A stretch of DNA of 64,000 nt from Bradyrhizobium icense (GCF_001693385.1 NZ_CP016428.1:5580001-5644000); one strand, 5' to 3'; shown: positions 26,204 through 35,660, counted from the first letter of the stretch. A program made the numbers and translations. Notes: generated by a model from the sequence alone, not told the origin.

Positions 26204-28227
26204 TGACCGAGGACGTGTCGCAACTCCGCGACTTTCCTTTCGAGGCGGTCACCTATGTGGCGAGAAGTTCAACGATCTCATGCGGGGTAAGCGCTGAGGA
26301 CGTTTTCGTGCGCCTCTTCGGGGGTACGCAGCCTGCTTTCTGGTTGGACAGCAGTAGGCTCGTGTCCGGGCTGTCACGCTGGTCCTTCATGGGAGAGCTT
26401 GGCGGGTCACGCAGCTATCTGGCGTCCTACGATGCTTCTCGGCAGGAAATCCGGATCGCGCGCGACGGCCGAGGCTCTCCGACAACCGTCTCCCGATCGA
26501 TTTTCGAGCTTCTTGCCCATAGCCATGCCGCTCACAAGCTGCGGGATCCAGGCGGTGTGCCCGATATTCCCTTTAAAGGTGGCCATGTAGGCTATTTCGG
26601 CTACGAACTGAAGTCTCTGACCTGCGGCGTCAGTTCCCCACCTTCGAAATATCCGGATGCCTGCTTTATCTTCTGCACCAGATTCCTCGCCTTCGATCAT
26701 GAGAATGACCGCATCCACATCGTTGCGCTTTACCCCGAAGCCGAGGCGGCATCCGACGAGGCCGCCCTTTGGGTCAGCAAGACCGAGCGTGACATCGAGC
26801 GCATCGAACCGGCCCCCAGTGTCACACCATCGTCCCCCAACGCAAACAGCGCTCCGCTTCAGTTCAAGCTTCGTCAGAGGCGGGCCCGGTACTTGGAAAA
26901 CATCGAACGATGCCTTTCTGAAATCCGTGCCGGCGAGACCTACGAGGTCTGTCTGACAAACGAGATTACCGTTGAGACAGAGATCGACCCGCTCGGTCTT
27001 TATCGGATCCTAAGACGGAGAAACCCGGCCCCATATTCCGCTTTCCTCAGGCTTGGAAATATCTGTGTTGCCAGCTCTTCCCCGGAGAGATTCCTGAGGA
27101 TCGACAGCAAGCTCATTGTCGAGACCAAACCGATCAAGGGAACCGCGGCTCGACATGCAATCCCGGAGGAAGATGAGCGGATTGCAGAAGAATTGCGCCT
27201 GGACGAAAAGAGCCGGGCGGAGAATCTCATGATCGTGGACCTGATGCGAAATGACCTCGGCCGCATCTGCCGCACCGGGAGCGTTCATGTGCCAAGCCTC
27301 ATGCACATCGAAAGCTACAAAACCGTCCACCAGTTGGTAAGCATCATCCGTGGCGAACTGGCCTCGCCAGACGATATCATCCCCTGCATTTCTGTGTGCT
27401 TTCCGGGCGGATCGATCACGGGGGCGCCCAAAATCCGCACCTTAAAGATTATCGATGAGCTCGAACAAGCACCTAGGGGCGTCTACACGGGGGCGATCGG
27501 CTATTTGTCTCTCTGCGGGGAGGTGGACCTAAACATCGTCATCCGAACTATCGTCTGCCAGGGACGGCACCTGAGCATCGGTTGCGGCGGCGCCATCGTG
27601 GCGTTGTCCGACCCCAACGCGGAGTTCGACGAGATCCTCCTCAAGGCGCGCGAGCCGATCCGTGCAATTGCCGAGGCCGTAACAGGCGACCCGGATCATG
27701 CCCTAGTGATCCATGGCGCAGATAACGATGCGAGCGAGGAAATAGTACCCGATTCCGCACATCGTGTTCGCCTGGCGAGATTCCAGGATCGGGACACTAT
27801 TGCTAAGTGTGTGCAGGCACTTCTCACCGAGCTCGGAGGACCGGGGCCGCAATTCGAGCTACAGGTCGCGGTCGGCGTTGCTGGGCAAATGGCCATGGAT
27901 TCGCGCCTCGGCTTCGCCTTGATAATGGAGAATGTGCCGGCTGCCGAAGTGATCGGCATTGCCGTCGTCTCCCAGGTCTCCGCGGTCAGGGCTTCAGGCC
28001 ATTATGGCGTCCTGCAGGAGCTCTGGGTCGATCCGCGCTATCGCTCGGCTCAACATGGGAGATGGCTTCTGGCGGCCGTGGACCGCGAGGCGCGAGCGCG
28101 GGGATGGCCCATGATCGAGGTGTCTCTTCCCCTGGCCGGCCGCCCCGGCGCCGAGAGGTTGATCGCATTCTATGAGAGCATGGGCTTCACACCTGCGGGC
28201 CAAAGGCGACGAAGGAGGCTGCTGTGA
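26203..28227 (+). CDS. aminodeoxychorismate synthase component I (PabB) fused to a GNAT acetyltransferase
   Basis: Protein of 674 residues from ATG 26203 (MTEDVSQLRDF), preceded by GGAGGTGGCC. Residues about 1-495 are a chorismate-binding enzyme: ETKPIKGTAAR contains the PIKGT lysine (about residue 313) that marks PabB, where anthranilate synthases have PIAGT; DLMRNDLGRI and FPGGSITGAPK are also present. Residues about 510-674 form a GNAT domain (GVLQELWVDPRYRSAQHGRW, EVSLPLAGRPGAERLIAFYE). The first part should make 4-amino-4-deoxychorismate with ammonia from the upstream protein. The fused acetyltransferase may acetylate the new amino group or a later amine. I know of no standard folate PabB with this fusion, so this looks like specialised metabolism. 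Confidence 0.85.
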   Translation: MTEDVSQLRDFPFEAVTYVARSSTISCGVSAEDVFVRLFGGTQPAFWLDSSRLVSGLSRWSFMGELGGSRSYLASYDASRQEIRIARDGRGSPTTVSRSIFELLAHSHAAHKLRDPGGVPDIPFKGGHVGYFGYELKSLTCGVSSPPSKYPDACFIFCTRFLAFDHENDRIHIVALYPEAEAASDEAALWVSKTERDIERIEPAPSVTPSSPNANSAPLQFKLRQRRARYLENIERCLSEIRAGETYEVCLTNEITVETEIDPLGLYRILRRRNPAPYSAFLRLGNICVASSSPERFLRIDSKLIVETKPIKGTAARHAIPEEDERIAEELRLDEKSRAENLMIVDLMRNDLGRICRTGSVHVPSLMHIESYKTVHQLVSIIRGELASPDDIIPCISVCFPGGSITGAPKIRTLKIIDELEQAPRGVYTGAIGYLSLCGEVDLNIVIRTIVCQGRHLSIGCGGAIVALSDPNAEFDEILLKAREPIRAIAEAVTGDPDHALVIHGADNDASEEIVPDSAHRVRLARFQDRDTIAKCVQALLTELGGPGPQFELQVAVGVAGQMAMDSRLGFALIMENVPAAEVIGIAVVSQVSAVRASGHYGVLQELWVDPRYRSAQHGRWLLAAVDREARARGWPMIEVSLPLAGRPGAERLIAFYESMGFTPAGQRRRRRLL

Positions 28228-29225
28228 CCTGGCTAACCGTACACCTGACACCGGCCTCCTCCGGCCCTGCGGGCCTCATCGCCGATGCGACGGGCTCAAT
28301 TAAGTCTTCAAGGGAAGTGGAGGACCGAATCAACGAGATCCGGACGGGATTGCAGAGCTCGCCCGGTGTTCAGTCTATCTCGCCCTCTGAAAACATCGCG
28401 GACAAGGTGATGATGATCCTGGGGAGCCTTCATGATCCAGGTTACCTTGAGGCGCTCCGGCTCGGGCCACATCCACGAGAGCCCGAAATTACCGAGCTTG
28501 CCAGACAATATGCAGCGGCCGGTGTGCCGCAGAACACATCCGTAGACACGGGAAGCTATCAGCGCGCGCTTTTTTCCGCCGCTACCGGCTTCGCAGCCGC
28601 GACCACAATCGCCTCTAAGCGAAGTCCGGTGAGCTACGCACTGTGTCGGCCGCCTGGGCATCACGCGGGGCGCAGCTTCATGGGCGGGTACTGCCTGCTC
28701 AACAACGCTGCTGTCGCGGCCCTGAGCCTGCGCGCGTCGGGCTTCCACAGGCCGGCCATCATCGACCTCGATTTCCACCCGGGCAATGGAACAAGCGATG
28801 TGCTGAGCGCACACCCGGATATCGGCTTCGCCAGCCTGCACGCGAGGACCGACGTCAATTTCCCCTGGATCCCGCAACTTCAACCAGCACTCGGCAGCCA
28901 CAGGTATCTTGAATTTCTGACCGACCCGAGCCCGGCAGAATACATATCGGCGCTTCGCGGGCTTCTGGAATCCGACTGGGCTATCACGCTGGATGTTCTG
29001 GTTGTCAGCTTGGGCTACGATATCGTCGTTGGAGATCCGCATGGCGGCTGGACGCTTCCGCCAGACGTCTACCGAGAAATCGGCCTGGCATTGGCCGCGA
29101 TCGGCAAGCCGATCTGCATCGTACAGGAGGGCGGCTACCGACTGGACGCTTTGTCGGCCTGCGCAGCGCATTTATCCGCGGGCCTGCGAATTGGAATGAA
29201 GGAAACAGGCAGGAGCCATACATGA
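28224..29225 (+). CDS. histone-deacetylase-like amidohydrolase
   Basis: Protein of 333 residues starting at a GTG that overlaps the stop of the PabB-GNAT gene (GTGA). It belongs to the arginase/deacetylase superfamily: YALCRPPGHHA with the tandem His (about 141-148), GGYCLLNNAAVAA, DLDFHPGNGT with the zinc Asp-His (about 183), a second metal-ligand Asp region LGYDIVVGDPHGG and QEGGY at the end. Bacterial members remove acetyl groups from polyamines and other small amines with Zn. Beside a GNAT fusion it suggests acetyl protection and later removal in the same pathway; this pairing is inference. Confidence 0.85.
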   Translation: MTWLTVHLTPASSGPAGLIADATGSIKSSREVEDRINEIRTGLQSSPGVQSISPSENIADKVMMILGSLHDPGYLEALRLGPHPREPEITELARQYAAAGVPQNTSVDTGSYQRALFSAATGFAAATTIASKRSPVSYALCRPPGHHAGRSFMGGYCLLNNAAVAALSLRASGFHRPAIIDLDFHPGNGTSDVLSAHPDIGFASLHARTDVNFPWIPQLQPALGSHRYLEFLTDPSPAEYISALRGLLESDWAITLDVLVVSLGYDIVVGDPHGGWTLPPDVYREIGLALAAIGKPICIVQEGGYRLDALSACAAHLSAGLRIGMKETGRSHT

Positions 29226-29533
29226 ACGACACTTCAGCCCCCGATGCTGGCCTTCTTCCATTTCGAGACCTCATCAACGAGTTGGACAACCAACTGGTGG
29301 AGATCCTCAGCCAGAGACTCTCCATCTGCGCTAAGGTGGCTCGTTACAAGAAGAAGCGCGGGATCGCGATGATGCAACCCGATCGGGTTGCAGAGGTAAA
29401 GGCACGCTGCGCCGAGCTTGGGGCGGAACGCGGCCTGCGCAGGGAATTCACTGAAGATATCTATGATACTATCATAGAAGAGGCCTGCGAACTCGAAGCC
29501 AGGATCATAGACGAGGAGAGGATCCTCTCCTGA
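29222..29533 (+). CDS. chorismate mutase (AroQ type)
   Basis: Protein of 103 residues, all helical. LRFRDLI-type start (PFRDLINELDNQLVEILSQR) with the conserved Arg and the LxxRxxxxxxVxxYKK pattern (KVARYKKKRG), and EDIYDTIIEEAC near the end. It converts chorismate to prephenate by a Claisen rearrangement. Within this operon the likely substrate is 4-amino-4-deoxychorismate, giving 4-amino-4-deoxyprephenate, as PapB does in p-aminophenylalanine pathways. Its ATG overlaps the previous stop (ATGA). Confidence 0.85.
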   Translation: MNDTSAPDAGLLPFRDLINELDNQLVEILSQRLSICAKVARYKKKRGIAMMQPDRVAEVKARCAELGAERGLRREFTEDIYDTIIEEACELEARIIDEERILS

Positions 29534-30111
29534 TGGTCCGCATTTACACGCTCGGCCCGGCGAGAAGCTGTCACCATCATGCGGCCCTCAAATATCTCGA
29601 CTTCCAAGGGATCGAGCTGCGAGACATCATACTCGTTGACGAACTCGTCGCTGCGGCGGCGGAGGCCGCAGATCGCGGAGACAGCTATGTTCTCCAATGC
29701 AGCGCGCACCTGAATGTCCACTTCCTAACCGAGAAATTCCGCAATCGGCTGCAGGTCGTGGACACCTTCATACTGCCTACTCAAAGCATCGCGGTCGTCA
29801 AACGCAAGGATGTGAAGGAGCCTCGGACGCTCGGACTCCCCGAGCCAACGGTGGGGTATATCGACCCAAAAGCATGGAATAAGCTGATTTTCGAAACAAC
29901 AAAGCCGGTTGTAGAGAAAAAACTCCTTGAAGGCCTGTATGATGCGGGGGTTGCTTACAGCAGATCGGCGCTCGAACATCCCGACGAGCTTGAGATCATA
30001 CAGGAGATTGGCGAAGTGGTGACGACGTGGCTGCTATACGGCCCTCGTCCCCGCTATTCGGGCACGATTATCGCCAGCCCCTATCCAGAGTTGCATGACC
30101 TGCTGCCTTGA
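29533..30111 (+). CDS. prephenate dehydratase/BacA-like protein
   Basis: The protein has 192 residues, and its ATG overlaps the chorismate mutase stop. The start MVRIYTLGPARSCHHHAALK matches the TLGPxGTxSxxAA opening of prephenate dehydratases and of the prephenate decarboxylase BacA. AYSRSALEHPDELEII and a PTVGYID stretch fit the periplasmic-binding-like fold. There is no ACT regulatory domain. The length is near BacA (about 200) and shorter than PheA. The catalytic TRF/Thr motif of dehydratases is not evident, which favours a BacA-like non-aromatising decarboxylase or another variant. The substrate is probably an (amino)prephenate. Confidence 0.65.
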   Translation: MVRIYTLGPARSCHHHAALKYLDFQGIELRDIILVDELVAAAAEAADRGDSYVLQCSAHLNVHFLTEKFRNRLQVVDTFILPTQSIAVVKRKDVKEPRTLGLPEPTVGYIDPKAWNKLIFETTKPVVEKKLLEGLYDAGVAYSRSALEHPDELEIIQEIGEVVTTWLLYGPRPRYSGTIIASPYPELHDLLP

Positions 30112-30142
30112 ACACATCACAATAAGCTGAACGAGCACTGTC

Positions 30143-31348
30143 ATGAGCTTATCCCCTCCCGATACGCGAACGAAACTGATCCTTGCCGCTCTGACCATCG
30201 CTGCGTTCGCGATTGGCCTAGATACGTTTGTCGTCATCGGGGCACTCGAAGTGATTTCTCGTGACCTCAAGATTTCAACCGGCGCGGCGGGCTGGATCAT
30301 CTCGATCTACGCACTCTGCTACGCCGTTTTCGCACCGCTGAATGCCTGGATGTTCAAGGCCGTAAGCCGCCGCAATGTCCAGATCCTATCCGTTTCAATC
30401 TTCATCGTCGGCAACCTGATCTGCGCAATCGCTCCGAACTTCCTAACCCTCGCTGCAGCTCGCGTCATTTCGGCCTACGGCGCAGCGATGTTCACCCCGG
30501 CAGCCACCGCACTGGCGGCCGAGCTCCTGCCGCCCGCTCGCAAAGGGTTGGCATTGTCCCTCATCTTCGGTGGCATGACCGTTTCACAGGTTGCGGGTGT
30601 TCCGGCAACCAGCTGGATCGCTGATGCCATCGGCTGGCGTTTCGCCTTCGGTTTCGTCGTCGTTGCCGGGCTTCTCGCATTGCTGATCTTCGCCCCGATG
30701 ATGTCCGGTGTCTCTGCCAAGGCGCCGGAGCGCGGAAACGGTCCGGCTTCGAAAGGCTTCTCCAAGGTCGTCTACGGGATTCTTTCGGTTACGCTATTTG
30801 TGGTTGTCTCCGAGTTCATCGTTTACTCCTATGTGAGCGTCTTCATCACCGGTTCTCTGCTTACCGGTGTGCCGCTGCTCTCAGCCGCTCTCTTTGCGTA
30901 CGGTTTTGGAGCTGTGACGGGAAACGCAGCGTGCGGCTTTCTGACCGATCGTTTCGGCCCCTACAAAGTCCTTATTGCGGCGGTCGGCGCACAACTAATT
31001 CTTCTCGTAGGTTTGGTTGCATTCGGGCACCATGGTGCCTTAACCGTGCTCATCGCTTTTCTTTGGGGCAACGTGAGCTATATGTATCTCGTCCCGATCC
31101 AGCACCGGCTTCTCGGTCTGGCCGGGGACAGGTCGAAGCTCGTTCTGGCAATGAACAGCTCGACCACCTTCGCAGGAATCGCCATCGGCGCTTTTCTCGG
31201 CGGCATCCTCGTCGAAGTCAGCGGGGTCACATCCCTTGCTGTAGGGGCCATCCTGGTCGGCCTCATCGGCGTGGGACTGGCTGTTGCCTTCATGCGCGAT
31301 GTCGCACCCGCAGAAGCTGCGGCTCCGGCATTCCTTAGGTTCGACTAG
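30143..31348 (+). CDS. MFS exporter (DHA1 type)
   Basis: Protein of 401 residues with about 12 membrane segments. AFAIGLDTFVVIGALEVISR (segment 1), ARVISAYGAAMFTPAATALA and a sugar-efflux/drug-efflux-like architecture are visible. It starts 32 bases after the BacA-like gene and is the last gene of the operon. It most likely exports the product of the chorismate-derived pathway, which would also give self-protection. Confidence 0.8.
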   Translation: MSLSPPDTRTKLILAALTIAAFAIGLDTFVVIGALEVISRDLKISTGAAGWIISIYALCYAVFAPLNAWMFKAVSRRNVQILSVSIFIVGNLICAIAPNFLTLAAARVISAYGAAMFTPAATALAAELLPPARKGLALSLIFGGMTVSQVAGVPATSWIADAIGWRFAFGFVVVAGLLALLIFAPMMSGVSAKAPERGNGPASKGFSKVVYGILSVTLFVVVSEFIVYSYVSVFITGSLLTGVPLLSAALFAYGFGAVTGNAACGFLTDRFGPYKVLIAAVGAQLILLVGLVAFGHHGALTVLIAFLWGNVSYMYLVPIQHRLLGLAGDRSKLVLAMNSSTTFAGIAIGAFLGGILVEVSGVTSLAVGAILVGLIGVGLAVAFMRDVAPAEAAAPAFLRFD

Positions 31349-32005
31349 GGCACACGACCCTATGAGCCAATAGGCAACATTACTCAGCTTCGCCCCGATT
31401 CGCCGTGATGTCCTTCGGCAAGTACAGAGTTGAATGGGTAAGTCGACGAATGGAGGCAATCCCCGCGGCGGCGCCCACTTACGCTGAAGACCAAGACGAA
31501 GTCTCACGGAGCGTGGTTTGAGCGGACGCCCGTGGTTTAACGGACCTGGGGGATGCTCCCTTCAAGCCGGTTGGGCGAGGCAGTCGACCGCTTGCCGGAC
31601 CTGAAGACTGTCTACGCGGTCGGCAAACGTCCGCAGTGAGAAACGGAAGCTCGCGCTAGCGCCTTGGCGCTAGCGCGATTTCTCCATGCCACTGGAAATC
31701 GAAAGGTGCTGGCGGCGCGATACTTTGCGCAAGCAATTCGCCTGAACCCAAAATGTTTTCTTACGCGAATTCGCGGTTTATGCCACACGTTCTTTTTCCC
31801 AAATTCTGCGCACACCGTCTCGTATCGATCCTGGGTCGACAAGTGGCCGGCTTTAAACACTGTCCTGAGAGGCCAGCGGCAGTGCTGTGTCGGAACACCC
31901 CCGCGGACGAGTTCGGCGCTACTCACATGCTCAATGACTCTGGCCGTCGACAGTCACTTGACGGATCGTTTTTCGATGAACTCCGACTTCAACATAGATT
32001 GAACG
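31349..32005. other. non-coding or decayed, with one strong palindrome
   Basis: No ORF here has recognisable features. A 28-base near-perfect palindrome lies at 31651-31678. Confidence 0.4.
31651..31678. repeat. 13-bp perfect inverted repeat (hairpin)
   Basis: TCGCGCTAGCGCC and GGCGCTAGCGCGA are separated by TT. Followed by ATTTCT rather than a T run, it is not a typical Rho-independent terminator. It lies about 300 bases after the MFS gene. It could be a terminator-like hairpin, an IS end or a protein binding site. Confidence 0.7.
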
Positions 32006-32247
32006 ATGACAAGCGAGAAAATTAGCGGCGTGGAGTGGGACGGAAACGTATTGGTCGGCTGGGTTTCGATCAACGGGTCTCCGATCAGGGTTGCGGTCGA
32101 CCAGGACACCGTTCACCGACATGGCCCAGCTTCGACGCCGCGCTCACCTGGAAAATCAAACTTCACGGAGCCGAAATTCTTGAAAGGATGATGCCATTTT
32201 GCGTACGACCAATGGATGATGCTCGCCGCAACACGCGTCAAGCTTGA
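32006..32247 (+). pseudogene. small conserved gene, frameshifted (DUF1488-like)
   Basis: The ATG at 32006 opens ISGVEWDGNVLVGWVSINGS and PIRVAVDQDTVHRHG, then the frame breaks and the next frame continues FDAALTWKIKLHGAEILERM. Reassembled, it gives a small protein with a DUF1488-like pattern (G..V.F.V....v.v.V...al). The family assignment is tentative. Confidence 0.4.
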
Positions 32248-32464
32248 ACCAGGGCTTTACGAGTTGAATGCGCAGTCCTGTCTGGAAAACATGGGTCTCA
32301 CGGTATCCGACGCCGTGCGGATCCTGCTAACACGCACGGCTAACAAAGGGATGCTTCTGCTGGAGCCCGTGAGCAAGAGCCAAACTTACGATAGCTGGTT
32401 TCGTGAGAAGGACTGGCGGATAGCCGGCCCAATCTCGATTATTCCGAGGTCGATGCGCATTTAG
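32216..32464 (+). CDS. RelB/DinJ-family antitoxin
   Basis: The protein has 82 residues. TRVKLEPGLYELNAQSCLEN and MGLTVSDAVRILLTRTANKG give the ribbon-helix-helix signature of RelB/DinJ antitoxins (GLTxSxAxRxxLxR). The front is slightly shortened relative to the family and the C-terminal toxin-binding part looks altered (IIPRSMRI). The partner toxin 48 bases downstream is frameshifted. Confidence 0.7.
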   Translation: MMLAATRVKLEPGLYELNAQSCLENMGLTVSDAVRILLTRTANKGMLLLEPVSKSQTYDSWFREKDWRIAGPISIIPRSMRI

Positions 32465-32511
32465 CGCAACGCCGTACCGCTGCGCTTCGAAAAAGTGGCG
32501 GAGCATGAACG

Positions 32512-32798
32512 GTGAAACTCGTCTGGTCGCGATTCGCGCTGTCCGATCGCAACGGCTTTTTCAGCTACATCGAAGCCGAGAATCCCCGTGCAGCGGTCCA
32601 TGTTGATGAACAGATTGCCGATGCCGCGCGGGCCTGCTCGACTTTCCTGACAGTGGCCGGCCCGGGCGCGTCGCTGGCACGCGCAAGTTAATCATCCCAC
32701 GCACATCTTGGCGGGCCTACCTGGTCGACGGTGATACTATTCCCATCTTGCGCGTGCTTCACGGCGCGTGGCCCGACGCACTTACCAATGACGATTGA
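32512..32798 (+). pseudogene. ParE/RelE-family toxin, frameshifted
   Basis: GTG 32512 opens VKLVWSRFALSDRNGFFSYI and AENPRAAVHVDEQIADAA; the frame then shifts to LDFPDSGRPGRVAGTRKLII, and again to RTSWRAYLVDGDTIPILRVL with HGA. These are the successive motifs of a ParE-type toxin (E.PRAA..v...I...a..L..fP..GR.GRv.GTRELv......Y.v....I.IlRVlH). Two frameshifts destroy it. Confidence 0.8.
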
Positions 32799-33799
32799 GG
32801 CCGGCTCCGTGCAGTATCCTGCGACCGGAGATGGATCTCTTTTTCTTGAATTGGATGTCCAGGTCGCCGTCAGACTACGATAACCTTCATTAATGTAAAT
32901 CGGGGGAAGGTCTGCCTCTACTTTAGGGTTCGACCGATCTGCGAGAGGCCTCGCAACGCCGAACGAATGAGAGTCGGCGCTATACGCCGCGGGCAAATCG
33001 CGCCAGCTTCGGACGGATTGGTTCCCTCATTCTTGGAAAGTTGGGGATTTCTCATGCGTCTGACTGGTTCGTTCCAGTGGAGTTATGCGCATCTGCAATG
33101 GATTCGATTATCTCAAAAGTATCAATTCGTCATTGTCCCACTTAACAGGTGCGTACTTCCAGTCGTGCTGCGTTCAGTGCGCGCAAGCAAGTCTGCTTGC
33201 GTGCAACGGTCCGATTTGAGGATGACAAGATGGTTGATCTTGATGCGATACTCGCTCAACCGACTGAGGAAGCACATTGAATAAGTGCATTTTCTGTTCG
33301 ACTCATTTATTGAGTCGTCCGTGAAGAACATCCTCTCCGCCATCGGCCACAACCGCATCCTCCTTGGCTGAGGGCTCTTTGGTGCCTCTTCCTGACCGCC
33401 CTCATCGCAGCCGCCCAGCGACCGGTCACCTCTTGAATCGGCTTCTTAACGGATGACATCGTAGCCCGGATGGAGCGAAGCGTAGTCTGGGAACGGTTAA
33501 TCTATCTGCGAGAGAGAGGCCCGGATTACGCTTGCGCTTCATCCGGGCTTCTGTAACGGGCCTTGGTTAGTCAATCCCTTTTTGCGTTGTCACTCGCGGG
33601 CACGTGCTTCTGTACGGGATCGGCGCGGTGGCCGTCACCTTAGGGGGTGCATGAGGAGCCGGCCGGCCAATCTACGGGGAGCGTGGTTGTGGCCACTTCC
33701 CGGATGGCGGCCTGACCGGATCCATCGTCCCGGCGAAGGGACTTCGCTCGGGGAGAGCCTGGTGTCGTGGCTCGCCCAGAACCGATTGATATTCCTTGC
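32799..33799. other. mostly non-coding; contains a palindromic repeat element
   Basis: ORFs here (for example 33054-33284, plus) have no ribosome site or known domain. The palindromic element at 33463-33549 is the only recognisable feature. Confidence 0.4.
33463..33549. repeat. REP-like inverted repeat element
   Basis: The left arm AGCCCGGATGGAGCGAAGCG and the right arm (reading TACGCTTGCGCTTCATCCGG) are imperfect inverted repeats about 87 bases from end to end. The AGCCCGGATGGAGCG... text is a type of intergenic palindrome found many times in Bradyrhizobium chromosomes (from memory). Confidence 0.65.
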
Positions 33800-34834
33800 T
33801 CAGGTTGCCGCGGCCTTAGCCGTCGGGTTGAACGGTGTTGCATCAGCGAGCATGCGGTGCAGGATAACGGCGAGCTTGCGGGCCAGCGCCCCCTTGGCCT
33901 TGCGCATGCCCGCACGTTTGGCGATCCGCATGGCCCAGCCCTTCAGCGCCGAGCAGTTTTTGACCGGCTTCGTCAGCATGACGTGAGCCGCCTGATAGAG
34001 CGCCTCGCGCACCGATGCATCGCCGATCTTGCTGATGCGGCCGGTGTAATCGGTTTATCCCGATTGGTACTTCTTCGGCGTGATGCCAAAATGCGCCCCG
34101 GTCGTCTTCGAGGATCGGAACCGGCTTGGATTGTCGATCGCGGAGGCATAGGTGAGCGCCACGATCGGACCGACGGAAGGCGTTGTCATCAACAGCCTGG
34201 CCTGCGGATGCGATCTGGCCAGTTTTTGGGTGTGCTTATCCAGACCATTGAACTCGCGCCGCAGTACGGCATGGGCTTCGAGCAGCGCCTTTGCCACCAA
34301 TTCCAGGCCGGGATGGCCGGCAACCAGCTCCCGGATACGTCCGGCGAACGTGCCCTCGGTGGTCTTGCCGACTTTCAGGCCAAAGCCCCGGAGTACGCCG
34401 CGCAAGCTGTTCTCGACATCGCGCAGCTTCGACTGCAGCAGCTTGCGCGCCGTCAGGACGGCGCGCGTCTCCTGCGCTTCGATCGACTTGCAGTGCACCG
34501 GGCGGAACCAGCCGAGCCGCATCGATTGCGCGATCCCGCGGGCCTCATCGCGGTCCGACTTCACCGGCATCGCCTTGAAGGCATCGCGGACGTGCCGGGT
34601 CTCCAAAAGCTCAACCGCAAAGCCTGCCTCCCGCAGCGCCGCATACAGCCATTGCGACAGAGGACCTGCTTCAAGCCCGATCCGCTCAAGCGCCAGCCCC
34701 AGCGATCGGAACCAGGTGATCAGCGCCTCCGGCTCGCTCGCGACCTTCGTCTCGCGCAAAATCTTGCCAGTGCTATCGACCACGCAAATGGTCGAGCTTT
34801 CCAAAGACACGTCGATTCCTGCATAGTGGTACAT
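33800..34834 (-). pseudogene. IS110-family transposase with one in-frame stop
   Basis: MYHYAGIDVSLESSTICVVD is the N-terminal DEDD-type region, VKSDRDEARGIAQSMRLGWF the second acidic motif, and TTPSVGPIVALTYASAI the Tn-specific part. The frame then hits TAA at 34055-34057 (KKYQSG-stop-TDYTGR), where relatives have GAA, and resumes without shift to RKAKGALARKLAVILHRML at the end. A single nonsense base inactivates an otherwise full-length transposase of about 344 codons. IS110 elements lack classical terminal inverted repeats, so the element's ends are not defined here. Confidence 0.9.
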
Positions 34835-35009
34835 GGTCGTCCCTCGATGATGCTTGGAGCGGGCTCGCCCGACTCCGTTATTGACACCATCAGTTTGAGG
34901 GACGACCGCCTTTCGACCAATAGGCCGCTCGCGAGCGCGCTTCCAAATCGCGCCGTAGCGAGCGGGCGGCCGGCCCGTTACCCCATCTACGGGTCTGACG
35001 CGCGGGGCG

Positions 35010-35648
35010 CTACGCCTCGCGCACCACGGTCTTCAGATAGTTGTACGCCTCGATGATCTCGATCAGGCGGGCTTCGGTGGAGCGGTCGCCGCCATTGGCG
35101 TCGGGATGGTGCTGCTTCACCAGCGCCTTGTACTTGGCCTTGACGTCCTTGAGCGTGGCTTCGGCGGTGAGCCCCATCACCTGCAGCGCCTTGCGCTCGG
35201 CGTTCATCACCGTGCGGGTCTCGCGCTTGCCCTGCGCGCCGGGGCCAGGCCGCCAGCCGGCGCGGCCGTTGAGTTCGGCAAACACGTTGAAGGGATCGGC
35301 GGCTCCGCCGAGGTCTTCCTCGACGTTGCCCTTGCCGCGCTTGGCGCTGGTGTTGACGCCCATCTTCCAGGTCGGGCGATGGTCGGTCAGCGCATCCCTC
35401 TGGTAGCGCGCAACCGCTTCCGGATTCATATTGTAGGATTGGTTGTAATCACGGACATGGTCGAGACAGAAGTGCCAGTACTCGCGCGCGTTCTCGCGCC
35501 CCTTCCGCACGCGGTGCGAGCCCTTGTTCTGGCAGCCCGCCCATTCGCAGGTGACGGCCTCCTGACCCGCCCGCGCCTTGCGCTTCGCACTCACCTTGGT
35601 AGGTTTGATGCGAATGGAGTCGAAGAATTTTGATGAATCGATCGGCAT
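35010..35648 (-). CDS. DnaJ-domain protein
   Basis: Protein of 212 residues. The C-terminal 60 or so residues form a J domain: LQVMGLTAEATLKDVKAKYK and ALVKQHHPDANGGDRSTEAR contain the HPD loop (about residue 180) that stimulates Hsp70 ATPase. The N-terminal part has a CEWAGCQNKGSHR/CLDH Cys-His set that may bind a metal. This architecture, with the J domain at the C-terminus, is common in Rhizobiales and differs from classical DnaJ. It looks like a chromosomal gene rather than island cargo. Confidence 0.85.
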   Translation of the reverse strand: MPIDSSKFFDSIRIKPTKVSAKRKARAGQEAVTCEWAGCQNKGSHRVRKGRENAREYWHFCLDHVRDYNQSYNMNPEAVARYQRDALTDHRPTWKMGVNTSAKRGKGNVEEDLGGAADPFNVFAELNGRAGWRPGPGAQGKRETRTVMNAERKALQVMGLTAEATLKDVKAKYKALVKQHHPDANGGDRSTEARLIEIIEAYNYLKTVVREA

Positions 35649-35660
35649 GGCTGACTTTGA

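Noticed and set aside
33767..35056. Long plus-strand frame opposite the IS110 transposase
   Set aside because: Antisense of the transposase; no ribosome site or domain.
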